A DNA stretch of 64,000 nucleotides from Catonia carolina (taxonomy: Eukaryota; Arthropoda; Insecta; Hemiptera; Achilidae), in the NCBI GenBank assembly GCA_035578175.1, contig JAQMRL010000016.1, positions 683,501 to 747,500 on the forward strand, written 5' to 3'. The notes under the pieces were generated by a model that worked only from the letters and a program-made list of their open reading frames with translations, was not told the DNA's origin and made no database searches. A program made the position numbers and the translations under genes. Below, one piece after another: positions 1 through 11,259 of this stretch; position 1 is the first letter of the stretch, and every line of letters starts with the position of its first letter.

Positions 1-179
1 TGTACAAACATATGTACAACTACAATTCTTTAATACTTCATTATTTAGAGCACTACACCGGATGGCTTCCATGTTTAAATTCATTCCTTGAGAAGACTCC
101 TGGCGAAGTGTAGGACAGGTACCATATCAACATTATACATTCAACAAATTTATATAATATACATATATTTTATGTTACT
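1..179. other. AT-rich intergenic sequence
   Basis: No open frame or recognisable repeat end is visible in this stretch at the window edge. Confidence 0.4.
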
Positions 180-324
180 TTAAAGATAGACGCACATTCT
201 TAACTGCATAAAATATTAACTAAATACGTAGGTTGGGAGTAACAGCTGATGATCAGCTGTTAGTCCCAACCTTCATATTAGTTAATATAGTTGCATAACT
301 ACGCATGCGCCCAAATGTCTTTAC
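180..324. repeat. Foldback hairpin with about 57 bp arms
   Basis: Positions 231-271 form a near-perfect palindrome centred on CAGCTGATGATCAGCTG. The pairing extends outward: TAAAGATAGACGCACATT near 180 pairs imperfectly with the complement of the sequence ending near 324. Two arms of about 57 bp with almost no loop suggest a small foldback or MITE-type element. I could not define a target duplication, so mobility is inference. Confidence 0.55.
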
Positions 325-777
325 CATTATAATCCAGATCTGAAAACATCCTACAGTCGCCCCGTTATCTTGGCCATGGCGTTCTCTAATTACTAGAGTA
401 ACTAGACAACGCCATGTCTTGGCCCATGCTACTCTGTACGTGTGTGAGTTCTTTTCATAATATTAAACATTGTTCTCTTGCGAAAATACTCATTCCATCA
501 GTATTTGTTGCGAGACTCTTGATTTCTTACTAGCGCACTAATAATTTTAATAGAAATTGAGATGTTACAGTGCATTTTATGTGGTACAAAAATAATGTCT
601 ACTGTAAGTGTTCGTAAACATGGGCAAACAATCCATAGCGGAGAACGAAATCTGATATTACATGAATTAAAGTGCTGTGAGGAGGAAGCTAATTTTAATA
701 GACTTAATGTCCCTATTAATAAACCAGTTGAAAGAACTTAAAATATTGTAAAACAATTCAATGGATAGAGAAAAAAA
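325..777. other. Unassigned AT-rich sequence with a small inverted repeat
   Basis: No gene is visible. Around 371-425 a short inverted repeat is present (GGCCATGGCGTT pairing imperfectly with AACGCCATG...GGCC), a possible remnant of another foldback element. Confidence 0.35.
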
Positions 778-1300
778 TCTGGTGCGAAACACTCACACAA
801 CTTTCTCTTGCCAATGCAAATAATTTAAACAATATAACCTAATATTAGTAATAAAACATTAGAAATAAACAAAAAACTAACCTCAATAAACATAACCTTA
901 TTTTAGTCATGAGTGAAAGACGGAAAATGAAAATCGACCTGTTTGGCTTATAAATACGGAAAATCACTCTTTCACGCTAAAGTAGGCTCTGTAGGGAAAA
1001 ATGCTTTAAATAAAAGTTGTAGATCTTTTAATTTTCTATAAATTTTATTATATACACTTTTGTCGTAAAATGCATACCAAGGCCGAAATCTTAAAAAAAT
1101 CGATTTTTCACACGTTATCGTGAGAAAAAAAGCAGAAAATTGCTAATTACTGCTAAACTAAGCATTATACAAAACAATGTTAGAAATAAAAGTTGTAGGA
1201 TTTTAAATTCTCTACAACTTTTATTATATACATTTTTGCGCTTAAGTTTATATTTAAACCCGTAATCATAAAAAAAACAATTTCTATCTATAAAATCATA
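778..1300 (+). mobile_element. HINE-like ATIR element, 3'-truncated copy
   Basis: It begins with the family 5' end (TCTGGTGCGAAACACTCAC followed by ACTTTCTCTTGCC) and follows the family body to about 1290. There it breaks off, before the microsatellite and hairpin, just ahead of the next full copy. Confidence 0.7.
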
Positions 1301-1313
1301 AAAAAAGTAAAAA

Positions 1314-2180
1314 TCTGGTGTGAAACACTCACACAACTTTCTCTTGCCAGTGATAATAATTAACAATAAACCTAACATTAGAAATAAACAAAAAACTAAC
1401 CTAATATTAATCATATATGAAAGACGCAAAATGAAAATCGATCTGAGTTTGCCTTAAAAATACGGAAAATCACTTTCACGCTGAACTAGGGTCTGTAGAG
1501 AAAAATGCTATAAATAAAAGTTGTAGATCTCTTAATTTTCTATAACTTCGATTATATACACTTTTGTCATAAAATGCATACTAGGGCCGAAATCTTTAAA
1601 AAAAATCGATTTTTCACACGTTTTCGTGAGAAAAAACAGAAAATCGCTAATTACCGCTTAACTAAGCGTTGTACAAAGAAACGTTTGAAATAAAAGTGTT
1701 GTAGGATTTTAAATGGTCTACAAATTTTATTATATAACTTTTTGCGCTGTAATACATATTAAAGCCGTAATCTTAAAAAAAAACACATTTTGTTACGAAA
1801 AAACGGCCTACCAAAAAATTTTAGCAAACATGGCGCCTACCCTATTATTAGGAGAATAAAAAAAATTAAGTAAACCAGGCGTTTTTTTTAAAAAAATCGT
1901 TGGACCAGTTTTTGATAAAATCGGAAAAAAGTGAAAAATTACTCGAATAAACTACTACTTCCGGTTGACCGATTTGGATGAAAGTGTTCGTGTCGGGTCC
2001 GGTAGTGGTATGTAACTTCGGTTTCAATTTTTTATATACACACACAGACCAATAGCTAAAAACATGTTTTTTGTGTTCAGGGGGTCTGAAAACGTGTAGA
2101 TCATGTGAAAACTTGATTTCTAAAAATCGACATGAAAACAATACTTTCCTTCCTATATGTTCATATAGGCAAGAAAAAGT
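1314..2180 (+). mobile_element. HINE-like ATIR element, end-to-end copy (family description here)
   Basis: This is the commonest repeat of the window; I use the label ATIR element. Read on the plus strand here, it starts TCTGGTGTGAAACACTCACA and reaches the motif ACTTTCTCTTGCC about 22 bases in. The body is about 0.9 kb and non-coding. A short CA/TG microsatellite sits in its 3' third. It ends with a hairpin (CCTATATGTTCATATAGG here) followed by GGCAAGAAAAAGT, the inverted copy of the subterminal motif. Terminal inverted repeats that are subterminal at one end and terminal at the other, a 3' hairpin, an internal microsatellite and insertion into T runs are traits of Helentron-derived elements (HINE, DINE-1). 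Assignment is inference; no Rep/helicase gene is present in the window. Confidence 0.75.
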
Positions 2181-2524
2181 AAAAATAAGAAGTGGAGTGG
2201 TGATGAACAGCTTCCTTGTTTGTGGGACGTACACTCTTCGTCTTATAAAAACAGACCTCCAAACTATCAATACCAATGTAACAAATCACTCTTCTGCAAG
2301 CGTTCACCAACTTGACACTACACAACAGCAAAATAAAATGAAACTGGCGCAACAAAAAGCGTTTAATGTGTAAACATCTACTGGCATCAATACTAGCGCC
2401 AGCAAATCGTTGCACGTGTAAATGCGCCTTTAATGGGATCAGTTAAGGATGGATGGAGACACAAATTTGATGCCAGAGAACATCCGAGGTGAAATGGTTC
2501 ACTCACAGAAAGATCTAATGGAAT
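2181..2524. other. Unassigned sequence between repeats
   Basis: Short open frames occur here but show no family motif and are not preserved in any other copy. It abuts the LINE 3' region at about 2525. I see no gene. Confidence 0.35.
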
Positions 2525-3602
2525 TAACGAGACTGATTAACAGAATGGTGACGAATGTTTTTTAGTGTTTCTAATGTTCTTATAATAATCATTGGTATCA
2601 TTTTACAAAATTCAATATTTCATTTCAGACTTAAAAAGAAATCGATTAATACATGATTTTTGAGGTTGTCTTTGATTCAGGAGACTCCATAGGGAATATA
2701 GGACATGTTAAGACAAAACTGATAATTTTAAAGTTTATCACAATGATAAATTCATCACTTACCACCAAAAATTTGTTACTGCTACTGCTTACTTCAGTAG
2801 GCTAGTCATGAACTCATTGTGTCAAATATCACAAAAAATTAAAAATTCAAACAATGATAAATTCATTAATTACTAATAATTTTTTCCTGCTACTGCTTAA
2901 CTCAGTAGGCTTGTCATGAATGCCTTTGTATCAAATAGTACACAATATTTATTTAATTAGAATTTAAATACTTTTCAACTAAAAACTATTTAGAAAGGAA
3001 TTTGTGCACACTGTAAAATATTTCATCAATCATATATTGTTTTAGCTTTTTTTTAAAATGACTTAAATTGTCACAACTTGTGGCAATTTATTTATGTGTT
3101 TTCTACCATCATAAGTTAATTGTTGTTCAAACAATTTAGTGCTGTGATTAGCAACATAATAATCGATTCTGTTTCTTTTGTAGTGGTTGTGAACATCTAA
3201 ATTCTGTAAAAAGGTATTTTGCTTTACGTACATTCTCACTTCAAAAATGTACAGAGAAGGAACAGTGAGCAATTGCAGCTCATTAAGTAGGTAGTGATCT
3301 GCATGAGGTAAGGTGGTTGACTCTCACCATACACCTGACAGCTTTTTTCTATGTTACATCGTGGTGAATTACACCATACTAATATGGAATGCCTGATAGG
3401 AGATGAAATTAAACCATGATAAGCTGCTATTAGCAATTTTGTATCATTGTGTTTGTTTTTCAACTGTAAGTACTGACACTTTTTCCCATTAACTGTTAAC
3501 ATTAATTCATTCAGATATTGGACTACGGATTCTATGCTAATATGTGTATTCACTTCGAGACAATCAACCAGTAACTTTTGTTTATGATTGAAGTATCATC
3601 AG
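2525..3602 (-). pseudogene. CR1-like LINE, copy A: 3' fragment of ORF2 plus 3' UTR
   Basis: Minus-strand translation gives pieces of the C-terminal part of a LINE reverse transcriptase (HISIESVVQYLNELMLTVNG near 3470-3553, then a cysteine- and lysine-rich tail near 3063-3272). These match the intact-looking stretches of copies B, C and D. The catalytic RT core is missing and frames are broken. The 3' UTR, from about 3060 downward, carries the recurring motif GGAGACTCCA near 2680. The 5' break at about 3602 joins the same flank (TGTAACCAATGGTTGAAGC) as copy C at 38637. Confidence 0.75.
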
Positions 3603-3657
3603 CAAACAGATGTAACCAATGGTTGAAGCTTTTACCTATTACCTCTGATTGTTCTAT

Positions 3658-4102
3658 TTTCTTTCTCTTTAATTCTTTATTTACAACTGTAAAATGTTAC
3701 AACAAGCAAATGTGATGATCATGATATTACTGTAAATGACATGGTAGGCATGAGAGGGGTAGGACCCCCATTGGTGCCTCCCCAAGAATGAAATTTGTAT
3801 ATCAAATTAACAGGTCTCTACTCCAGCGTCTTTTAAGGCGTCTAGGGGGATTATCAGGAAAATGAACGCACCAGGGGGTTCTCGTGTTCGTGTGACTTGC
3901 CGTGAAAGCGTTTGTATAGGTATTCAATGGAATTTTGTACAAGTGGTGTTTTCAAATCTGTCTGTAAGGTTTTGTTGCTAACGTAAAGAGGTGCATTTGC
4001 TATAAGGCGTAATGTTTTTGACTGGAATGCTTGAATTCGTTGCAAGTTAGAGGGTTTGGCTGAACCGTAAATTTGGGACCCGTAGGTCCACATAGGTTTC
4101 AA
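3658..4102 (-). mobile_element. Jockey-like LINE, 5'-truncated insertion
   Basis: The minus-strand frame 3854-4102 encodes the C-terminal end of a Jockey-clade reverse transcriptase: LKPMWTYGSQIYG, then RIQAFQSKTLRLIANAP and LYVSNKTLQTDL, the usual tail of these proteins. Below it lies about 200 bp of 3' UTR. The insertion is flanked by a perfect 10 bp target duplication, ATTGTTCTAT, at 3648-3657 and 4103-4112. This fixes its size at 445 bp and marks it as a classic 5'-truncated LINE integration into the array unit. Confidence 0.85.
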
Positions 4103-4112
4103 ATTGTTCTAT

Positions 4113-5230
4113 ATAATTAAATTTTTTGTAGTATCAATATTATAATTATTTTAACCTATGGAAATAAGGTTTTTAAAAACGTATCTACACCGCATAGTTG
4201 CCCTACCTAGCGGCAGTTTTTCCATTTTCATAATGGATGCTTTTCGTTTTTAGTTGAAAAGGAAAGTAATCATGTGTTTGTAAATAAACGTGAAGCAAAC
4301 AATTCTACTAAACAGTTATAGACTATTATAGAAAAGTGAATAGTGGGTTAGAATAATCTGCAGTCGACCATACTAACTGATTGGTAAATTATGTTTTTGT
4401 TTTATTTACTACTTGAAGAGTATTAAAATCTTTTCAGGTTATGTTTGAAAGTCGAAACTAATGAAAAGTTTAATGAGGATGTGTATTCGGTTATTCTAAT
4501 CAGGTGTACTGGGCACTGCAGATTTAATTAGAGACGGTTTTGTGTTCAGTGTGAAAATTATTCGGTCAGTGTTTACAAGATTCAACTCGTTTCATTTGTC
4601 CAAGGGTCATGCCCTGTAACGTGGTCCAGAAATAATGAATCTACAAAATTGATTATTTTAAAAATTGGCGATCTCTTTAATAAACGGTTCTGTATTTATC
4701 GACTTTAAAAACGTACAAAATGGACTCTTCGTTGTAATGAGGGAAAGAAGTGATCGTGTAGTTGTTAATAAACGTGAATAAAATAATTATACTAATAAAC
4801 AGTAATAGGTTATTAGAGAAAATTGGATAGTGGATTCAAGAAAGAATCTACAGTCGACCAAACTAACTGTTTGGTAAATTATGTTTTTGTTTTATTCTTT
4901 AGATGAAGTGTATTAAAATCTTTTCAGGTTATGTGTGAGAATCAAAACTTAGTAGAACATTGTTAAATAAAAAGTTTCTTAGAGAATGTGTATTAGCTTA
5001 TACTAATAAAGAGAACTGGGCACTGCAGATTTAATTAGAGACGGTTTATTGTTCAGTTGTGAAAATTATTCGGTCAGTGTTTACAAGATCCAAACTAGTT
5101 TCGTTTTTCCTTGGGTCATGCCCTGTAACGTGGTCCAGAAATGCTGAATCTAATTACTTTATTGTTTTAAAAATTTGTGCTCGTTTAATGAACGATTCTG
5201 CATATTATATTCACTTTTGCTTTAACCGAC
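4113..5230 (+). repeat. Array unit 1, upstream module (internally duplicated)
   Basis: Non-coding module that precedes each leader exon. Here it is present twice in tandem: about 4170-4705 and 4706-5230, each carrying GCAGTCGACCA-like sequence (CTACAGTCGACCA in the second), a TTTTGTTTTATT...AG tract, ATTATTCGGTCAGTGTTTAC and ATGCCCTGTAACGTGGTCCA. Units 2 and 4 carry one copy; unit 3 also has two. Its constant position upstream of the leader exon suggests a promoter or 5' exon region. This is inferred from position alone. Confidence 0.6.
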
Positions 5231-5794
5231 TTTTTTCGACAAGGTCAGACGGTTTTTACAACTTTGGAGCTTCAAGGAAACATGATAGTACACGAGGTTC
5301 TATTAATCTTAATTAATATTTAATCGTTGAAGCCAAAACCAACTTATTTATTTGTACCGAAGATTAAGTTGTAAGGTGTAAAACATAACCTCAAACTTCG
5401 GAATCGAAATGTTTCTAAAGTCTGTTTTTTAAAAAAGTTTAAAGGTATAAAATATTCATTGTTTAACAAGCAAATTCTTACCTTCCCAAATAATATTTTG
5501 AAAGATGCCCGTGACTTTATTCAGTAATTTGTTGAAAATAAATGTGTCATAGTTTGTAAAGAAAGGTAGCCAGTATATTATTTGGTGTAATAAAATTATG
5601 TCCAAGTGGTTCATGTAAAGAAATCTATTAGGCATTTTCTGTAGCATTGTCTTTTGCTGTTGCTGATTACAGGTGAAAATGATTGGCTAGAAGTAACCAT
5701 TGATATGAAAATATGTCCACATTGCTACATGCATGTATGGTGAATGTACATTGTATTTCAGTTGGACCTAATGTTATTGTTTTCTTGTGCGCAG

Positions 5795-5938
5795 GCAGCC
5801 TTGAAATATACCACATCATAAATTACTTGAGATACCATCCTGTGCTGGGACTGAATCTTAAATATCATTGGAAAAGGAAGTCTCATTGACAATTCAGTAT
5901 CCAAGAGAACTAGCCAATTAAGTGAATTTTAATTAAAG
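5795..5938 (+). other. Candidate non-coding leader exon, unit 1 (144 bp)
   Basis: Begins after a pyrimidine-rich acceptor ending TTCTTGTGCGCAG and ends AAAG before GTATGT. It contains no ATG and has stops in all plus-strand frames, so it suits a 5' UTR exon. The same segment, of the same 144 bp length with the same splice dinucleotides, recurs at 23103, 40615 and 62118. Each copy stands upstream of a zinc-finger coding exon or, for the last, the window edge. I infer splicing to the acceptor at 19140, across an intron of about 13.2 kb that holds LINE copy B and Copia. Confidence 0.55.
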
Positions 5939-6149
5939 GTATGTTAGTTTTATATCATTATAATTGAAATTTTGTGAAATTCATAGTAATTATTTTCATT
6001 TTGATGTTCTTCTAAAGAGGAAAATTTAAGAAGGAATTTATGCATACAGAATTAATAGTATTTGTGACTGTCCATGGGAAAAGGGACCCAAGTCAAAAGT
6101 AAGGTTAGGAGTGATTCTTGCCGACAATTAATGCTGAAACAGTTATATT
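5939..6149 (+). repeat. Array unit segment after the leader exon
   Basis: Conserved non-coding sequence with the landmark GTCCATGGGAAAAGGGACCC near 6071. The landmark recurs at 20231, 40891 and 62394. The copy at 20231 is fused to the end of ZNF1. Confidence 0.6.
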
Positions 6150-6627
6150 TAAGATTTGGGCTTTAATATGAATTTTAGTGAAAAATTGTATGTAATACAA
6201 GTTGTTTAACAACTTTTATATCTAGCACTTTTTTGTATAACGCGTAGTTTAGCAGTAATTAGCGTTTTTCTGTTTTCTCTCATGAAAACATAGGGAAAAA
6301 TTTTTTTTTTTTAGGATTGCAGCTGGAGCGTGCATCTTACTACAAAAGTGTTTACAATCAAATTTATAGGAAATTAAATATCTACAACTTTTATTTAAAG
6401 CATTTTTCTCTAAAGAGCCTAGTTTAGCGTGACAAAAGAGTCAATGTCCGTATTTTTAAGCCTAACTAAGGTTAATTTTCATTTTGAGTCTTTCACTCAT
6501 GAGTAAAATTAGGTTATGTTTATTGGGCTTAGTTTTTTGGTTATTTCTAATGCTTTATTACTAATGTTAGGTTTATTATTAATTATTTCCATTGGCTAGA
6601 GACAGTTGTGTGAGTGTTTATACCACA
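6150..6627 (-). mobile_element. ATIR element, 3'-truncated, unit 1
   Basis: Contains the 5' half of the element read on the minus strand. It ends at the 5' terminus near 6627 (TGTGAGTGTTTATACCACA). The microsatellite and hairpin half is missing. The same truncated copy is at the same place in units 3 and 4 and after ZNF1, so it predates the unit duplications. Confidence 0.7.
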
Positions 6628-7024
6628 TTTTTTTCACTGTTATTTATAAACAAAAGTTACAGAATTTTTAAAAAAAGGTTAAGAAACACTAATTTTTTGG
6701 AGATTGCAATGAAAGTGGGTTAATATTTGATGAGTGATGATATTGTTCAATTGGTGTTTACTCTCTTTGTCTCTGTTAGATGTCATCTCTTACTGATGTA
6801 ACATTGTGTGCTGAATCATGTGATCTCTTCAAATAATTCATATCTCAAATTGTTAACATCCTGTAGCTGATTGATTTGAGGTCATGTCAAATGTAAAAAC
6901 AAATTGAAAAATTTTATTGTAATTTAACATACAACAAGATAAACAGTTACAATTTTTTTTTATATTTTAACGAATTGCATTTTGTATTTGAATTAATACT
7001 AAGGAAACTAATCTAAAAAAAATA
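6628..7024 (+). repeat. Array unit segment (GAAAGTGGGTTAATATTTG block)
   Basis: Non-coding block that recurs nearly unchanged at about 21160-21498, 41720-42054 and 63045-63366. It holds no open frame. It is unusually well kept compared with its neighbours, which may reflect either recent duplication or function. Confidence 0.55.
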
Positions 7025-7931
7025 TCTGATGTGAAACACTCACACAACTTTCTCATGCCAATGCAAATAATTAACAATATTACCTAACATTAGTAATAAA
7101 ACATTAGAAATAAACTATAAACTAACCTCAAAAAACATTAGTAAAATACACAAAATTAAAATCGACCTCAGTTTGGCTTAAAAATACGGAAAATCGCTCA
7201 ATCACGCTAAACTAGGCACTGTACAAAAAAATGCTTAAAATAAAAGTTGTAGATCTCTTAATTTCCTATAAATTTTATGTAATACACTTTTGTCGTAAAG
7301 TGCATTCTAAGGCCAAAATCTTAAAAAAATAGATTTTTCACACGTTTTCATAAGAAAAAAACAGAAAATTGCTAAATACCGCTAAATTAAGCGTTATACA
7401 AAAAAATGTTTGAAATATAAGTTGTAGAATTTTACATTTTCTATAACTTTTATTATATAACGTTTTGCGCTAAAATGCAAATTAAAGCCGCAATCATAAA
7501 AAGAAAATGTTTTTACGTAAAAACAGCCTCACGCAGAATTTCAGCAAACATGGCGCCTACTCTATCTTGTAGAGCATAAAAAATGTAGTAAACTAGGTGA
7601 TTTAAAAAAATCGTAGGACAAGTTTTTGAGAAAATTACAAAAAAGTGAAAAATTATACGAATAAACTACTACTTCCGGTTGACCGATTTTGATGAAAACG
7701 TTCGTGTCGCGTCCGGTAGTGGTATGTAACTTAAATTTTAAGTTTCAAGTTCGTACGATGTTCCGTTCTTGAGATATTCTGTTCACACACACACACAGAC
7801 CAATCGCTAAAAACATGTTTTTTGGGTTCAGGGGGTCTGAAAACGTATAGATCCGGTGAAAACTCGATTTCGAAAAATCGACATGAAAACAATACTTTCC
7901 TTCCTATATATTCATATAGGCAAGAGAAAGT
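7025..7931 (+). mobile_element. ATIR element, end-to-end copy
   Basis: Complete from TCTGATGTGAAACACTCACA to GGCAAGAGAAAGT with the 3' hairpin at about 7902-7919 and a CA microsatellite near 7785. Its 3' end abuts a second, truncated copy. Confidence 0.75.
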
Positions 7932-7936
7932 AAAAA

Positions 7937-8300
7937 TTGGTGTGAATTACACAACTTTCTCTCGCCAGTGCAAATAATTAACAATATAACTTAACATTAA
8001 AAATAAACAAAAAGCTAACCTCAATAAACATAACCTTATTTTAATCATGAGTGAAAGACACAAAATGAAAATCAACTTAGGTTTGGCTTAAAAATTCAGA
8101 AATCACTCTTTCATGCTCAACTACGCTCTATAGAGAAAAATGCTTTCAATAAAAGTTGTAGATCTTTAAATTTCCTTTAAATTTTATTATATACTTTTTA
8201 GTCGTAAAATGCATGCTAAGGCTGAAATCTTGAAAAAGTCGATTTTTCACTTGTTTTCGTAAGAATAAAACAGATAATTGCTTATTACCACTAATTTTTT
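7937..8300 (+). mobile_element. ATIR element, 3'-truncated copy
   Basis: Starts TTGGTGTGAATTACACAAC and stops at about 8300 where LINE copy B's 3' end begins. The same truncated copy is at 63367-63739, next to the same LINE end. Confidence 0.7.
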
Positions 8301-11081
8301 TTCTTGCATCCAGGAGACTCCAAAGGGAATATAGGTCATGTCAAGATAAAACTGATAAACTGGAAGTTTATCACCAATGGAAATTCATCACTTACCACCA
8401 AAAAATTGTTTTTGCTACTGCTTACTTCAGTAGGCTTGTCATGAACCCCATTTAATCAAATATCACACAAAATTAAAAATAAAAAAAATCAAACACAATG
8501 ATAAATTCATAACTTACCAATAATTTTTTCCTGCTACTGCTTAACTCAGTAGGCTTGTCATGAACCCCTTTGTATGAAATAGTACACATTATTTGTGTAA
8601 TTAGAAGTTAAATACTTTTCAATCAAAACTATTTAGAAAGGAATTCGTGCACACTGTAAAATGTTTCATCAATCAAATATTGTTTAGTTTTTTTTAAAAA
8701 TGACTTAAATTGTCACAACTTTTTAAACCTTGTGGCAATTTATTGATGTATTTTCTACTTGCAGAAGTTGGTTTTTGTTCAAACAATTTAGTGTTGTGAT
8801 TAGCAACATAATAATTGATTCTGTTTTTTGTGTTGTGGTTGTGAACATTAAATTCTGTAAAAAGTTATTTTGCTTTACGTAAATTATCACTTCAAAAATG
8901 TACAAAGAAGGAACTGTGAGCAATTGCAGCTCGTTAAATAGTGATCTGCATGAGGTAAAGTGGTTGACTCCCATCATACACCTGACAGCTTTTTCTGTAT
9001 TTTAAAAATTCTTTCCATGTTACTCTTGTGATGAATTACCCCATACTAATATGGCATACCTGGTGTGAGATAAAATTAAACCATGATAAACTGCTATAAG
9101 CAATTTTTTATCATTTAATGTGGCAATTTGTTTTAATGCAAATACCCCAGATGATATTTTACCACAAATTTGATTGGTGTAATAATCCTATGATAGGGTC
9201 CTATCTAGTGACACTCCTAGAAACTTCACTGTTTGCACATGATCTAAGATATTATTTTTATAAAGACTTCCACTTCTCTGTTTTCCTTACATTGTGTTTG
9301 TTTTTGAACTATAAGTACTGACACTTTTTCCCATTAACTGTTAACACTAATTGATTCAGAAATTGGACTACAGATTCTATGCTAATATGTGTATTCACTT
9401 CGAGACTTTCTACCAGTAAACTTTTGTTTATGATTGAAGTATCATTAGCAAACAATAAAGCTTTACTGTTGGGTAAGATTTCTGGTAACCTATTTATATA
9501 CAACAAAAACAAAATGGGACCTAAAATAAACCCTGTGGAACACCACCTTTGACTTCAAGCTTTTCAGACCAAAGTTTTGTAAGTTTCCCCCTAACTACTC
9601 TAGTTATTTCTACGCACTGTACTCTACCTACCAGATAAGACTGAAACCATTTAAGTCCTACATCCCTAATACCTAATGACTCTAACATTTTCAACAAGAC
9701 TTCATGATCAACACAGTCGAAAGCTTTACTGAGATCTAAAAACACAGTTAAGGCCTTCTCTCCTGCATCCAATATATCAACCATCTGCTCAAAAAGTGAG
9801 ACAATAGCAGTTTTGGTTGACTTACCCTTTTGGAAACCTTGCTGATCTTTTGAGATGATAAGGTTTTCAGTCAAAAAACTGATTAACCTAATGAACACTA
9901 CCTTTTCAAAAATTTTGCAAGTTGTTTTTAATATACTTATGGGCCTATAATTTTCAACTAATTGGGTATTGCCATTCTTAAACACTGGCAATATTTTACC
10001 TTCCTTCAATGCTTTGGAAATACACCTCTTTCCAGGGAGAAGTTAATTAGATGAAGGAGAGGTGTTAATAAACATTTTTTACATTCTTTAACAATAATAC
10101 GTGAGATCCCATCTAACCCTACCCTACCGTTTTCTTACTTTTTAAACTATCAATAACTGATTCTAGTTCCTCATGTGAAACTGAGCTAAATACAAATTTA
10201 TCTACAACTCTATCCCCCCTTAGCTTCACAATATCCCTCAGTTTCCGTAATCTGCTGTTTAAGCTTTGAAGCTACTTCCTGATAATACTTATTAAAATAA
10301 TTACTAATTTGTGAACCATTCTCTATAACTTCATTATTACTATTAACAACTTTTGGTATATCTGTGTATCCCCTGTTACTAACTACATTCCGATTCCTAT
10401 TTATTATTTCCCATATTGCTGAGTTTAAATTAGTTGATTTACGAAGGACTTCAGCAGTTTTTTTGCATTTAGCACTCTGAACTTTGCTAGCATAATATTT
10501 TTTAATTTTTTTTTACCTTTGCTCATTAAATTCATTTTTATCTGATTTGAACTCAGAGTAGACATCTCTGACTTCAGATTTTAGTTTCAAAATATCCCCT
10601 GTAATCCATTGGTCTATTTCACTAATTCTATTTGTTAAAACTGCCCTTTTTACTGGACAACTACTATTATAGTGAAATTTTAAAGTTTCAATATAATAAT
10701 GATATTTTTGATTAATTTTGGAAGCATTAATGACAGTCTTCCAATCTTCTTTGGATAAACTGTGCAATAAACAATTTATATTACCCTTGTCCTCTTGCCT
10801 AATTTCTTTATTAACTTTTTTGATTCAGGGCCTGACCACCTAAATGCTGAATTTCTATTACTTGGTACTCGTGATCAGAGAATTCTGAACCCCCTAACCT
10901 AACCTGACAACTAACAATATTTGTTAGAATATTATCGTTTGAGAATGGCTAGTAATCCTTGTGTAATCATTAACTTTTATATCCACATTGTTCATGTTCA
11001 CGATATCCCTGAACTCTTCGGACATTTTACACTGAATAGCAAGATTTACATTATAATCACCCATAACAACAACTCTTATAT
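8301..11081 (-). pseudogene. CR1-like LINE copy B: ORF2 endonuclease C-terminus, reverse transcriptase and 3' UTR
   Basis: Minus-strand continuation of the ORF2 that is interrupted by Copia. From 11081 downward: the endonuclease GDYN motif near 11060, then SDH near 10880 in a shifted frame; a linker (LSKEDWKTVINA); and a reverse transcriptase with NYRPISIL, GFQKGKSTKTA, FLDLSKAFDCVDH and GGVPQG at about 9530-9950. The catalytic YADD-type box is changed to FANDT near 9444, losing one aspartate. The C-terminal tail runs to about 8723 and the 3' UTR to about 8301. Several frameshifts and stops make it non-functional. Domain order (APE endonuclease then RT) and the ORF1 type place it in the CR1-like group by family knowledge. 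Confidence 0.85.
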
Positions 11082-11201
11082 AATAAAACGCATGGATAGT
11101 AGTTGAAAAAAGACTGACTTTTTATTTGTAAAATGACAGGTAGGTACACATTATATACACTAGATGGCGCTAGCTATTATTTAGTTACAACAATAACAAT
11201 A
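11082..11201 (-). repeat. Copia 3' LTR
   Basis: Begins AATAAAACGCATGG and ends CAACAATAACAATA on the plus strand. It is the same, base for base by eye, as 15351-15470. At about 120 bp it is short for a Copia element, and it lacks the usual TG...CA ends. Confidence 0.9.
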
Positions 11202-11259
11202 CCACCACTTAACTAAATAATACTAAAATACCTATATAAAGAAACAAACACTTTATAGA

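Noticed and set aside
2071..2373. Plus-strand open frame of 100 codons
   Set aside because: Its first third is ATIR sequence and the rest has no motif or second copy.
10885..10912. CCTAACCTAACC as telomeric (TTAGG)n sequence
   Set aside because: Only two units, and inside the LINE endonuclease frame; TAACCTAAC also recurs in the ATIR body by composition.
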